This document shows positions 7,522 through 15,431 of a DNA stretch of 64,000 nucleotides, one piece after another. Position 1 is the stretch's first letter, and every line of letters begins with the position of its first letter. The stretch spans positions 124,001-188,000 of the forward strand of contig NZ_BCSX01000064.1 in assembly GCF_001570425.1 (NCBI RefSeq), read 5' to 3'. The notes beneath the pieces are model-generated. The model was not told where the DNA came from. It saw only the letters and a list, made by a program, of their open reading frames with translations, and made no database searches. The position numbers and the translations under genes are program-made. The DNA is from Mycolicibacterium brisbanense. GTDB taxonomy: Bacteria > Actinomycetota > Actinomycetes > Mycobacteriales > Mycobacteriaceae.

Positions 7522-10071
7522 ATGTCTGGAACACGAAACGTCGTCGTGGTCGGTCACGGCATGGTGGGCCACCGCTTTGTCGAGGCGTTGCGGGCCAGGG
7601 ACACCGCGGGGGACTGGCGAGTCACGATCCTTGCGGAGGAATCCGATGCCGCATACGACCGCGTCGGGCTGACGGGATACACCGAGCACTGGGACCGCGC
7701 TCAGCTGGCGCTGCCCGGCAACGGCTACCTGGGCGACGACAACGTCGAGCTGTGGCTCGGCAGTGCGGCCACCGAGATCGACCGCGCCGCCAAGACGGTG
7801 CGCACCGGCGATGGACGCCGCGTCGACTACGACGCCCTGGTGCTGGCCACCGGCTCGTACGCGTTCGTGCCGCCGGTGCCGGGACACGACCTGCCGGGCT
7901 GCCACGTCTACCGCACCCTCGACGATCTCGACGCGATCCGCGCAGCTGCTCAGCGGGCCGCCGACAACGGCCTGGCCGGCGTGGTGATCGGCGGCGGTCT
8001 GCTCGGGCTCGAGGCCGCCAACGCGTTGCGGCAGTTCGGCCTGCCCGCGCACATCGTCGAGCGGGCACCGCGCCTGATGAACCAGCAGCTCGACGAGGCC
8101 GGTGGGGCACTGCTGGTCAGGATGGTCGGCGAACTCGGTATCGCCGTGCACATCGATGTCGGCACGGACGCGATCGAGTCCATCGACGGCGGGGTGCGGG
8201 TGTGCCTCTCCGACGGCAGCTTGATCGACGCCGGTGTGGTGATCTTCGCGGCGGGGGTGCGACCGCGGGACGAGCTGGCCCGCGCGGCCGGGCTGGTCAC
8301 CGCCGAGCGCGGCGGCGTGCTCACCGACTTATCTTGCGTCACTTCGGATCCCAGTATTTTCGCGGTCGGCGAGGTGGCCGCGATCGAAGGCCGCTGCTAC
8401 GGCCTGGTCGGCCCGGGATACACCAGTGCCGAGGTGGTGGCCGACCGGCTGCTGGGCGGTGCGGCGGAGTTCCCCGAGGCCGACATGTCGACCAAGCTGA
8501 AGCTGCTGGGTGTCGACGTGGCGAGCTTCGGCGACGCCATGGGCGCCACGCCGGACTGCCTGCAGGTGGTGGTCAACGACGCGGTGAACCAGACCTACGC
8601 CAAGCTGGTCCTCTCCGACGATGCCAAGACCCTGCTGGGCGGCATCCTGGTTGGTGACGCGTCCGCGTACGGGGTGCTGCGGCCGATGGTCGGCGAGCAG
8701 TTGCCCGGCGACCCGATGGCGCTCATCGCGCCGCCCGGATCAGGCTCTGGCGCAAGCGCTCTCGGCGTCGGCGCGTTGCCCGATACCGCGCAGATCTGCT
8801 CGTGCAACAACGTCACCAAGGGCGATCTCACCGGTGCCATCGCCGGTGGCTGCTGCGATGTGGCCCAGCTCAAGAAGTGCACGCTGGCAGGCACGTCGTG
8901 CGGATCCTGCGTGCCGCTGCTCAAGCAGCTGCTGGAGGCCGAGGGCGTCGAACAGTCCAAGGCACTGTGTGAGCACTTCACCCAGTCACGTGCCGAGCTG
9001 TTCGAGATCATCAGTGCCACCGAAATCCGTACCTTCTCCGGGCTGCTGGCCCGGTTCGGCACCGGAAAAGGTTGTGACATCTGCAAACCCACGATCGCGT
9101 CGATCCTGGCGTCGACCAGTTCGGAGCACATCCTCTCCGGTGAGCAGGCCTCGCTGCAGGACTCCAACGACCACTTCCTGGCCAACATCCAGAAGAACGG
9201 CAGCTACTCGGTGGTGCCACGAGTTCCCGGCGGGGACATCACGGCCGAGCAGCTGATCCTGATCGGGGAGATCGCGCGCGATTTCGACCTGTACACCAAG
9301 ATCACCGGTGGCCAGCGCATCGACATGTTCGGCGCCCGGGTGGAGCAGTTGCCCGAGATCTGGCGTCGGCTGGTCGAAGGCGGGATGGAATCCGGGCACG
9401 CCTACGGCAAGTCGTTGCGCACCGTGAAGAGTTGCGTCGGCAGCGACTGGTGCCGGTACGGCCAGCAGGATTCCGTGCAGATGGCCATCAACCTCGAGTT
9501 GCGGTATCGCGGGCTGCGGTCCCCGCACAAACTCAAGATGGGGGTGTCGGGCTGCGCCCGGGAATGCGCGGAGGCGCGCGGCAAGGACGTCGGCGTCATC
9601 GCCACCGAAACCGGCTGGAACCTCTACGTCGGCGGCAACGGCGGGATGACGCCCAAGCACGCGCAACTGCTGGCCGGCGACCTCGACGACGAGACGCTGG
9701 TGCGCTACATCGACCGGTTCCTGATGTTCTACATCCGCACCGCCGACCGCCTGCAGCGCACCGCGCCGTGGGTGGAGGGCCTCGACGGCGGCATGGCTCA
9801 TCTGCGGGACGTCATCTGCAACGACTCGCTGGGGCTCGCGGCGGAGTTCGAAGCCGCGATGGCCCGCCACGTCGACGGGTACGCCTGCGAATGGAAGGGC
9901 GTGCTGGAAGACCCCGAGAAGCTGTCGCGGTTCGTCTCGTTCGTCAATGCCCCAGACGTCGCCGACCCCACCGTCGCCTTCACGCAGCGGGACGGGCGGA
10001 AGGTTCCCGCCATGAGGAGCGCAACCGACATCGGCATGCCCACGATCCGACCCATGGAGGAGTCGATATGA
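7522..10071 (+). CDS. nirB: assimilatory nitrite reductase (NADH) large subunit NirB
   Basis: Reduces nitrite to ammonium with NADH, using FAD, [2Fe-2S], [4Fe-4S] and siroheme; cytosolic. 849 residues, full length. Domain order: N-terminal FAD/NAD-dependent oxidoreductase (VVVVGHGMVGHRF; second dinucleotide fold VVIGGGLLGLEAANAL around residue 155), BFD-like [2Fe-2S] domain with Cys426, Cys428, Cys460, Cys463, nitrite/sulfite reductase ferredoxin-like half-domain, then the siroheme/[4Fe-4S] domain with C-x5-C (Cys638, Cys644) and C-x3-C (Cys678, Cys682), followed by NLYVGGNGG. ATG 7522 has only a weak Shine-Dalgarno. Its stop overlaps the nirD start. nnaR, narK and sirB nearby make this a complete uptake-and-reduction module. 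Confidence 0.97.
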   Translation: MSGTRNVVVVGHGMVGHRFVEALRARDTAGDWRVTILAEESDAAYDRVGLTGYTEHWDRAQLALPGNGYLGDDNVELWLGSAATEIDRAAKTVRTGDGRRVDYDALVLATGSYAFVPPVPGHDLPGCHVYRTLDDLDAIRAAAQRAADNGLAGVVIGGGLLGLEAANALRQFGLPAHIVERAPRLMNQQLDEAGGALLVRMVGELGIAVHIDVGTDAIESIDGGVRVCLSDGSLIDAGVVIFAAGVRPRDELARAAGLVTAERGGVLTDLSCVTSDPSIFAVGEVAAIEGRCYGLVGPGYTSAEVVADRLLGGAAEFPEADMSTKLKLLGVDVASFGDAMGATPDCLQVVVNDAVNQTYAKLVLSDDAKTLLGGILVGDASAYGVLRPMVGEQLPGDPMALIAPPGSGSGASALGVGALPDTAQICSCNNVTKGDLTGAIAGGCCDVAQLKKCTLAGTSCGSCVPLLKQLLEAEGVEQSKALCEHFTQSRAELFEIISATEIRTFSGLLARFGTGKGCDICKPTIASILASTSSEHILSGEQASLQDSNDHFLANIQKNGSYSVVPRVPGGDITAEQLILIGEIARDFDLYTKITGGQRIDMFGARVEQLPEIWRRLVEGGMESGHAYGKSLRTVKSCVGSDWCRYGQQDSVQMAINLELRYRGLRSPHKLKMGVSGCARECAEARGKDVGVIATETGWNLYVGGNGGMTPKHAQLLAGDLDDETLVRYIDRFLMFYIRTADRLQRTAPWVEGLDGGMAHLRDVICNDSLGLAAEFEAAMARHVDGYACEWKGVLEDPEKLSRFVSFVNAPDVADPTVAFTQRDGRKVPAMRSATDIGMPTIRPMEESI

Positions 10072-10439
10072 CACTGCTCGACGACCGCAACGACGTCTAC
10101 TCGCGACAACTCTGGGACTGGACGACCGCATGCCGGTACGACTACCTGATGCCGTGCCGCGGCGTGGCCGTGCTGTTGCCCGACGGATCGCAGGTGGCGC
10201 TGTTCCGGCTCGACGACGGCACGCTGCACGCCGTGGGCAACATCGACCCGTTCTGCGGTGCGGCCGTGATGTCCCGGGGCATCGTGGGCGACCGCGGAGG
10301 CCGGGCGACCGTCCAGTCGCCGATTAAGAAGCAGGCGTTCGCATTCGACGACGGCAGCTGCCTCGACGACCCCGAGATGTTCGTTCCGGTCTATCGGACC
10401 CGTGTCACGCCCGGCGGCTTCGTCCAGGTCGCGCGGTAG
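10068..10439 (+). CDS. nirD: nitrite reductase (NADH) small subunit NirD
   Basis: Small subunit partner of NirB, 123 residues. It has a Rieske-like beta fold (YDYLMPCRGVAVLL, VALFRLDDGTLHAVGNIDPF, ATVQSPIKKQAFAFDDGSC), but the CxH and CxxH ligands of true Rieske proteins are absent, as is usual for NirD. ATG 10068 overlaps the nirB stop (ATGA), and AUGGAGGAGUC before it is an excellent ribosome binding site. The 3' end overlaps the convergent winged-helix gene by 35 bp. Confidence 0.95.
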   Translation: MTLLDDRNDVYSRQLWDWTTACRYDYLMPCRGVAVLLPDGSQVALFRLDDGTLHAVGNIDPFCGAAVMSRGIVGDRGGRATVQSPIKKQAFAFDDGSCLDDPEMFVPVYRTRVTPGGFVQVAR

Positions 10440-10686
10440 CGCCTGCGGCCATCCAGTAGGCGTCGCGGCCCGGTCCGTCACAGCGCCGGACGTCACCGCG
10501 TCGTTCCAGCACTGTCAGGTTCCGGTACACCGCCTCGATCACGACAGGTTCGGCGAAGTGTTCGTGAACATGATTACGAAGTTCGGCGGTGGTCATCGAT
10601 CGTCGCGTACCCGCGAGCGCGCTCAACAGACGCACCCGCAACAGTTCGGCGGGCGTTGGGTTAGTTGCTGGCACGAATGGACTCAC
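10405..10686 (-). CDS. small winged-helix DNA-binding protein, hypothetical
   Basis: 93-residue protein convergent with nirD and overlapping its last 35 bp. The sequence LLRVRLLSALAGTRRSMTTAEL, then VIEAVYRNLTVLERRGDVRR, reads as a winged helix: helix-turn-helix, then a short wing rich in Arg/Gly (CDGPGRDAYW). It resembles Fur/BlaI-type N-terminal DNA-binding domains without any metal or sensor domain. I propose the GTG at 10686; ATG codons inside would remove the first helix. An almost perfect 9-bp inverted repeat lies about 70 bp upstream (10755-10778) and may be its operator. Position beside nirBD suggests a nitrogen-related role, but the family is not certain. Confidence 0.6.
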   Translation of the reverse strand: MSPFVPATNPTPAELLRVRLLSALAGTRRSMTTAELRNHVHEHFAEPVVIEAVYRNLTVLERRGDVRRCDGPGRDAYWMAAGATARPGRSRRA

Positions 10687-11004
10687 CGTCGGGGCGGCGA
10701 GCGCCGCCCAGAGTTGTTACCTGCACCGTTACCCAAGCTCCTGCAAACAAAGACCAGCTATCGGTCATACGATAGCTGAGTACAACCCAAAATCCCGCAA
10801 CGCCGTGATCAGCCCGGATGCCGGTGTGCATGTTTAGTAAGCCGAAAACGCGGGTACAAGCGTTTTTCACGCTGCAGATCATCCCGATGAACGGCAGTTG
10901 AACAGGTGCCAGTGGGTCTTGGCGGTTTGCTCTGGCTAACTAGAAAAGTTCGCTGGGCGTCGCTACTATCCCGTTGGGGAGTGCTTCAAAAGGGGCTGAC
11001 GAGG
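10687..11004. other. intergenic region with regulatory repeats
   Basis: A 318-bp stretch between the left-going winged-helix gene and a right-going membrane protein gene. It holds two direct GTTAC repeats (10716-10720 and 10728-10732) and the strong inverted repeat 10755-10778. A short AT-richer section (10780-10870) probably contains the promoters. No gene is supported here. Confidence 0.5.
10755..10778. promoter_or_regulatory. inverted repeat, candidate operator
   Basis: CAGCTATCG, six bases (GTCATA), CGATAGCTG: perfect 9-bp arms. There is no T-tract, so a terminator is unlikely. It lies 69 bp upstream of the winged-helix gene start and about 230 bp upstream of the next right-going gene. 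Autoregulation by the winged-helix protein is the simplest explanation (inference). Confidence 0.5.
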
Positions 11005-11628
11005 ATGATATTTGCACGTTCGATGGTCAAGCTGGTGACTTTGCTCGGTGCAGCGGCGATGCTGGGCTCGGTGATCGCGTTGATGTTGCCGCTCGGCCTG
11101 AATGTGGTCGATCGCACCGGTGCGCCGATACCGTGCGGCACCGGTATGCGCCCGTCCTACGACGTCGCGGCCAAGCAGGATCTACTCAACCTGGACCAAC
11201 ACACCCTGGCCGGGCCGGCGTACGTGATGAGTGACTACGCCGAGCAGTGCGAGGGACTGGTCAGCCAGCGTCGGACGGCAGCGCTGTCGGTTGGTGGTGG
11301 CGGTGCCGTGCTGTTGCTGGCCGTGCTGGCCGGGCCGTACGTCGGACGCGCGCTGGCCTCACGCCGCGACCGGCAGGCCCAATACGCCCGCTCGGCGGAA
11401 CCGGTTGGCGATCAGCCGAACCATGCCCGGGTGCAACCCCAGCGGTTCGCTGACGATATCCCCACCGGCGTCACGCAACCGATCCTGGAAGAGCCCATCG
11501 GCAAGCAGGTAGGACGCCACTGCAATGCGGCGGCCGCCGCGTTGGCGCTGCGCGGCAACAGCTTCGGCGACGCTGGGCGCGCCGGTGGCGGCATAGGCCA
11601 GTTCTACGCGATCGCCGGTAACGGCTGA
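11005..11628 (+). CDS. hypothetical membrane protein, 3' end antisense to sirB
   Basis: 207-residue predicted protein of unknown function. Start ATG 11005 (MIFARSMVKLVTLLG) follows a GAGG; a GTG/ATG further upstream is possible. Two hydrophobic helices are clear: LVTLLGAAAMLGSVIALMLP (about residues 8-30) and the segment around residues 92-115 (GGGGAVLLLAVLAGPYVGRAL). Between them is an extracytoplasmic loop with two cysteines (IPCGTGMR and AEQCEGL), which may form a disulfide. After about residue 118 the frame runs antisense to sirB for 270 bp and reads as low-quality, Gly/Arg/Gln-rich sequence; that tail may not be conserved. A similar architecture (loop with paired Cys) is seen in the gene at 33805. 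Confidence 0.65.
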   Translation: MIFARSMVKLVTLLGAAAMLGSVIALMLPLGLNVVDRTGAPIPCGTGMRPSYDVAAKQDLLNLDQHTLAGPAYVMSDYAEQCEGLVSQRRTAALSVGGGGAVLLLAVLAGPYVGRALASRRDRQAQYARSAEPVGDQPNHARVQPQRFADDIPTGVTQPILEEPIGKQVGRHCNAAAAALALRGNSFGDAGRAGGGIGQFYAIAGNG

Positions 11629-12054
11629 CAGCAGTGCGGCGGTGCGGCGCAGATCGGACTGAGCGCCGGGATCCGACGTGCCTGCCGCCGCGAGGATCAC
11701 GGAAACACCTGGACGCCAGCCTGATTCGACCAGCCGATCGGCCAGCACCCGGACGGTGCCCGGGCACGGTCCCAGCGCGCGGGTGATGGTCACCGCGGGG
11801 TGACCACTCGCGGCGACATGGTTGGGCACGTCGACGCGGACGTGATAGCCGTTGGCCAAGAATGCGGGCACCACCACCGCGGGTGCATCCGCAGGCAGGG
11901 TCGCGAGCACCTCGGTGGGTGTCGGTCCGAGCACGTCGACGAACGAGACGTGGACGGGTCGGCCCAGCATGTGTGCCACGCGCTCGGCGAGTTCGTTGAT
12001 CATGGCCACGCCGCCCGGCTTGCGGGTGCCGTGCGCCACCAGCACCAGGCTCAT
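11359..12054 (-). CDS. sirB: sirohydrochlorin chelatase (CbiX/SirB family)
   Basis: 231-residue class II chelatase. The N-terminal LVLVAHGTRKPGG carries the metal-binding His, and VVPAFLANGYHVRVDVP the second conserved His. The family inserts Fe2+ (siroheme) or Co2+ (cobalamin) into sirohydrochlorin. The position downstream of nnaR and narK and near nirBD argues for iron insertion to make siroheme for NirB. The ATG overlaps the nnaR stop (ATGA), so narK - nnaR - sirB form one left-going coupled operon. The C-terminal end, from about LHPGMVRLIANRF on, overlaps the convergent membrane protein gene. Confidence 0.85.
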   Translation of the reverse strand: MSLVLVAHGTRKPGGVAMINELAERVAHMLGRPVHVSFVDVLGPTPTEVLATLPADAPAVVVPAFLANGYHVRVDVPNHVAASGHPAVTITRALGPCPGTVRVLADRLVESGWRPGVSVILAAAGTSDPGAQSDLRRTAALLSAVTGDRVELAYAATGAPSVAEAVAAQRQRGGRRIAVASYLLADGLFQDRLRDAGGDIVSEPLGLHPGMVRLIANRFRRAGVLGLPVAA

Positions 12055-13256
12055 CGCGCCCCGGCGAGGTCGGCGTCCACCGCTGCGGGTGGCTCGTCAA
12101 CGGCCAGCCGGTAGCCGCGCTTCACCACGGTCGACACGATGTTCTTGTCTCCCAACGCAGTTCGTAGCCGCAACACTGCCGTTTCGACGGCGTGGGTGTC
12201 GGTGCCGCTGCCCGGCAGCGCACCGAGCAGATCGAATCGGGACACCACCGCGCCGGGCCGGTGGGCCAGCGCGCGGATGGTCGCCATCGATGCCGGCGAC
12301 AGCGGCTTGACGACGCCGTCGACCAGCACGCAGGTGCCCCGGATCTCCAGGACATGCCCGGCAACGCGGACGGTCCGGGCCTGCAGCAGGGGTAGTTCGT
12401 CGGTGATGTGGCGCGCCAGTGCACCCAGCCGCATGCGTTCGGGCGCCGACACGGGTATCCCGAGCCGGACCAACGGCCGGGCCGTCACGGGTCCCACACA
12501 CATCGCGTGCACGTTGGTGCGCAGTGCCGACACCACCTGATCGGCGATGTCCATCTCGGTCGCCCGCATCAACACCGAGGCCACCGCGGGGGCCGAGGTG
12601 AAACTGACCGCGTCGAAACGCTGTTCGGCGATACCGGCGACCAGCTGGTCGAATTCGCCGTCGCGTGGTGCGGGATGCCAGCGGTACACCCGAATGGGGA
12701 CCACATCCGCACCGGCGCTTCGCAATTCGTCGAGAAACTCGGGGAACGGGTCCCACTCGTCGGTGGCACCGTGCAACTGCACGGCGATGCGCAGGCCTGC
12801 GATTCCGTGCTCGACGAGATAGTGCACCACCTCGCGGGAGGATTCCGAATCGGGTGACCATTCCTCGGGCAGCCCTGCCGCCCGCAGCGCGCCCGTGGCC
12901 TTCGGACCGCGGGACACGATGCGGGCTTGACTCAGCGCGTGCGTCAGGTCGGCGGCAAGGCCCCAACCGTCCGCCGCCGCGATCCAACCGCGAAAGCCGA
13001 TCCCCGTCGTGGCGACCACGATGTCGGGCGCATCGGCGATCAGGGCCTCGGTGTTGGTGCGCAGCTCGTCGTCGTCGGGCAGCGGAACCATCGTGATGGC
13101 AGCCGCGCTGGTCACCGTCGCGCCGCGGCGCGTCAGCAGCGTACTGAGCTCATCGGCGCGTCGGGCGGAAGTCACCGCCACGCGGAATCCGGTGAGAGGG
13201 GCCCAGTCGGGCTCGGTCATGGGGTCCAGTGAAGGCACGTCGTGTTTCCAAGTCAT
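12051..13256 (-). CDS. nnaR: NnaR-type regulator: uroporphyrinogen-III synthase-like domain plus winged helix
   Basis: 401 residues. The N-terminal two-thirds is a HemD-like fold (LTGFRVAVTSARRADEL, VATTGIGFRGW, AVSFTSAPAVASVLMRA, CVGPVTARPL); the C-terminal 100 residues form an OmpR/PhoB-type winged helix (VVKPLSPASMATIRALAHRP, ETAVLRLRTALGDKNIV, VVKRGYRLAV). This combination is the nitrogen regulator NnaR known in Streptomyces and M. smegmatis (MSMEG_0432), which controls nitrate/nitrite assimilation with GlnR. ATG 13256 shares bases with the narK stop (TAATG); a second in-frame ATG (MTEPDWAPL, 13220) is an alternative. It is therefore probably a regulator rather than the heme-pathway enzyme. 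Confidence 0.9.
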   Translation of the reverse strand: MTWKHDVPSLDPMTEPDWAPLTGFRVAVTSARRADELSTLLTRRGATVTSAAAITMVPLPDDDELRTNTEALIADAPDIVVATTGIGFRGWIAAADGWGLAADLTHALSQARIVSRGPKATGALRAAGLPEEWSPDSESSREVVHYLVEHGIAGLRIAVQLHGATDEWDPFPEFLDELRSAGADVVPIRVYRWHPAPRDGEFDQLVAGIAEQRFDAVSFTSAPAVASVLMRATEMDIADQVVSALRTNVHAMCVGPVTARPLVRLGIPVSAPERMRLGALARHITDELPLLQARTVRVAGHVLEIRGTCVLVDGVVKPLSPASMATIRALAHRPGAVVSRFDLLGALPGSGTDTHAVETAVLRLRTALGDKNIVSTVVKRGYRLAVDEPPAAVDADLAGAR

Positions 13257-14671
13257 TACCCGGCCATTGCCGAGGCGTGTCGGTCTGTCTGGACCATTGT
13301 GCGGTCTGCGGCGGCAGGCCGGCGGACATAGCGGAACCAGGTGACGGCCGAGGCCAGCACGTAGAAGGCCAGGAACAGCCACAACGCGGTGCTCGCCGAG
13401 CCACTGGACAGATAGGACTGGCGCAGTGCCAGGTTGATGCCGACCCCGCCCAGCGCGCCGACCGCTCCGGCGAACCCGATCAGCGCCCCCGACATCGATC
13501 GCGACCACTGCTGCCTGGCCTCCTGGTCCACCGGCAGGGAGCGGCTGCGGGCCTCGAAGATGGACGGGATCATCTTGTACACCGAGCCGTTGCCCAGGCC
13601 GCTGAGCAGGAACAGCGCGACGAACCCGACGACGTAGCCGGCCATCATCGGGCCCGTCGCCGCGCCCGCGGTGTGATCGTCGACGGTGCTGATCGCGACG
13701 AGTAGGCCGGCGGCCAGGATCATGCCGCCGAAGACCGCCAGGGTCACCCGGCCGCCGCCGACCCGGTCGGCCAGCTTGCCGCCGTAGACCCGGGACAGCG
13801 AGCCGAGCAGTGGGCCGATGAACGCGATCTGCGCGGCGTGCAGAGAAGCCTGGGCCGGGCTTTGGCCGCCCGCGGCGAAATTGATCTGCAGTACCTGACC
13901 GAACGCGAACGCGAACCCGATGAACGATCCGAACGTGCCGATGTAGAGCAGCGAGATCACCCACGTATCCCGTTCGGCAAGAATGGCTTTCATCGCACCC
14001 AGGTCGATCTTGTGCTGTTCGAGGTTGTCCATGTAGAGCGCCGCGCCGATGCCGGCGACCGCCAGCGCCACCAGATACACCGCGCACACCCAGTAGGGCG
14101 CCCGGTTCCCGGCCGTCGCGATGACCAGCAGTCCGATCAGCTGGATCATCGGCACACCGATGTTGCCGCCGCCGGCGTTGAGGCCCAGTGCCCAGCCCTT
14201 GAGCCGCTGCGGGTAGAACGCGTTGATGTTCGTCATCGACGACGCGAAGTTGCCGCCGCCGAATCCGGCCAGCGCCGCGCACACCAGGTACGGCCACAGC
14301 GGCAGGCCGGGATGGGCCAGCAGCACCATGGTGCCCACCGTCGGGATCAACAGCACGAAGGCCGAGAACGCGGTCCAGTTGCGACCGCCGAACGTGGCGG
14401 TCGCCAGCGTGTAGGGAATGCGCAGGCATGCACCCACCAAGGTGGCGGTCGCGCCGAGCAGGAACTTGTCACCGGCGGTGAAGCCGTAGACCGACTCGGG
14501 CATGAACAGCACCATGACCGACCAGATGGACCAGATGGAAAACCCGATGTGCTCGGCGAACACCGACCAGATCAGGTTGCGCCGCGCGATGTACTTGTTC
14601 CCGTTCTCCCAGGCTTCGGTGTCCTCGGGATCCCAGTCGGTGATGTGATTGGGCTTCAATAGTTTCGGCAT
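13256..14671 (-). CDS. narK: nitrate/nitrite transporter, NarK family
   Basis: 471-residue MFS transporter of the nitrate/nitrite porter family with about 12 hydrophobic helices. Signature regions: the glycine-rich nitrate motifs AGFGGGNFASSMTNINAFYP and GLGNGSVYKMIPSIF. Begins MPKLLKPNHITDWDPEDTEA, a conserved cytosolic N-terminus. First gene of the narK - nnaR - sirB operon and probably the nitrate importer or nitrite exporter feeding NirBD. The M. tuberculosis counterpart at the equivalent place is narK3, from memory. A possible GlnR-like box is found 45 bp upstream. Confidence 0.93.
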   Translation of the reverse strand: MPKLLKPNHITDWDPEDTEAWENGNKYIARRNLIWSVFAEHIGFSIWSIWSVMVLFMPESVYGFTAGDKFLLGATATLVGACLRIPYTLATATFGGRNWTAFSAFVLLIPTVGTMVLLAHPGLPLWPYLVCAALAGFGGGNFASSMTNINAFYPQRLKGWALGLNAGGGNIGVPMIQLIGLLVIATAGNRAPYWVCAVYLVALAVAGIGAALYMDNLEQHKIDLGAMKAILAERDTWVISLLYIGTFGSFIGFAFAFGQVLQINFAAGGQSPAQASLHAAQIAFIGPLLGSLSRVYGGKLADRVGGGRVTLAVFGGMILAAGLLVAISTVDDHTAGAATGPMMAGYVVGFVALFLLSGLGNGSVYKMIPSIFEARSRSLPVDQEARQQWSRSMSGALIGFAGAVGALGGVGINLALRQSYLSSGSASTALWLFLAFYVLASAVTWFRYVRRPAAADRTMVQTDRHASAMAG

Positions 14672-14715
14672 GGCCCGAACGGTAGGAACCGATTATTGCC
14701 CGGAGGCTCCCCGCG

Positions 14716-14731
14716 GTGACCCGGCCGTGAA
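14716..14731. promoter_or_regulatory. possible GlnR-like box upstream of narK
   Basis: GTGAC, six bases, GTGAA on the plus strand, 45 bp before the narK start. It resembles the actinobacterial GlnR pattern GTnAC-n6-GnAAC with a good first half and a degenerate second half. GlnR is known to activate nitrate assimilation in mycobacteria, which makes the location reasonable, but the match is incomplete. Confidence 0.3.
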
Positions 14732-14769
14732 ATTCCGCTCACTGGCTCCTGGGCCGGCGTGTGAGGCCG

Positions 14770-15378
14770 TTACCAGACGTCGCCGTCGCGCCAATCGCAG
14801 GTCAACTCGGCGGTGGTGTCCAGTTCGATGCCGTTCGGCAAGTCGACGGGCAGCACGAACAGCGATTGGTCGTCGTCGGGCGTGCGCGCCAGGCCCGCGG
14901 GCTGCAGCACCGATGTCGGCCCCTGCCACGCCAGCCAGCCGCGCGAGGTGTACATCGGTCGGCCCTCTTCCGACGCACTCAGCGCGCCGATCTGGTACGC
15001 GCCGCGCAGCACCTGTTCGAGCGCGTCCATGACCGCGGTGGCCAGTCCCTGCCCCCGCCAGTCCTCGCGCACCGCAATGGCCTCGAGGTAGCCGCAGCGC
15101 AGCGCGGTGTCGCGGTAGAGCAGCCGTCGTTGAACCACCGCACCGTGTGCGATCAAGGCACCGTGATGGCAGATCAGGGCGTGCATGCCGCCGAGAGCGT
15201 GCTCCCAGTCCGCATCGGTGAAATCCCCGCCGAACGCCTCGATGACCATGCGGCGGGCACCTTCACGGGTCTCGTGGTCGAGATCGGAGGTATGGACCAG
15301 CCGCGCGGTGTAGACGTCACGAAGACGGGCACCGAGGTCTCCGCGGATATGGGGAGCACCAGGATCGCGCGTAAGCAC
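14770..15378 (-). CDS. aac(2')-I: aminoglycoside 2'-N-acetyltransferase, AAC(2')-I family
   Basis: 202-residue GNAT acetyltransferase. It uses acetyl-CoA to acetylate the 2'-amino group of aminoglycosides such as gentamicin, tobramycin and kasugamycin-like drugs. Strong matches to the chromosomal mycobacterial enzymes: TARLVHTSDLDHETREGARRM near residue 24 (only part quoted is needed: LVHTSDLDHETREGARR), GGMHALICHHGALIAHGAVV, motif A AVREDWRGQGLATAVMDALE (acetyl-CoA pyrophosphate loop), GAYQIGALSAS, and the C-terminal DWRDGDVW. The start is a GTG at 15378. Chromosomal copies in M. tuberculosis (Ic) and M. smegmatis (Id) lie in the same neighbourhood; the physiological role is not settled. Confidence 0.93.
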   Translation of the reverse strand: MLTRDPGAPHIRGDLGARLRDVYTARLVHTSDLDHETREGARRMVIEAFGGDFTDADWEHALGGMHALICHHGALIAHGAVVQRRLLYRDTALRCGYLEAIAVREDWRGQGLATAVMDALEQVLRGAYQIGALSASEEGRPMYTSRGWLAWQGPTSVLQPAGLARTPDDDQSLFVLPVDLPNGIELDTTAELTCDWRDGDVW

Positions 15379-15431
15379 ACCCTGTTTCTACCAGCGATGC
15401 CCGGCGGTGTCTCGGTGCGGCCCCGGGCGGA

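Noticed and set aside
10716..10732. Two GTTAC repeats as a GlnR box
   Set aside because: They are direct repeats with a seven-base gap, while the GlnR pattern is GTnAC-n6-GnAAC; spacing and second half do not fit.
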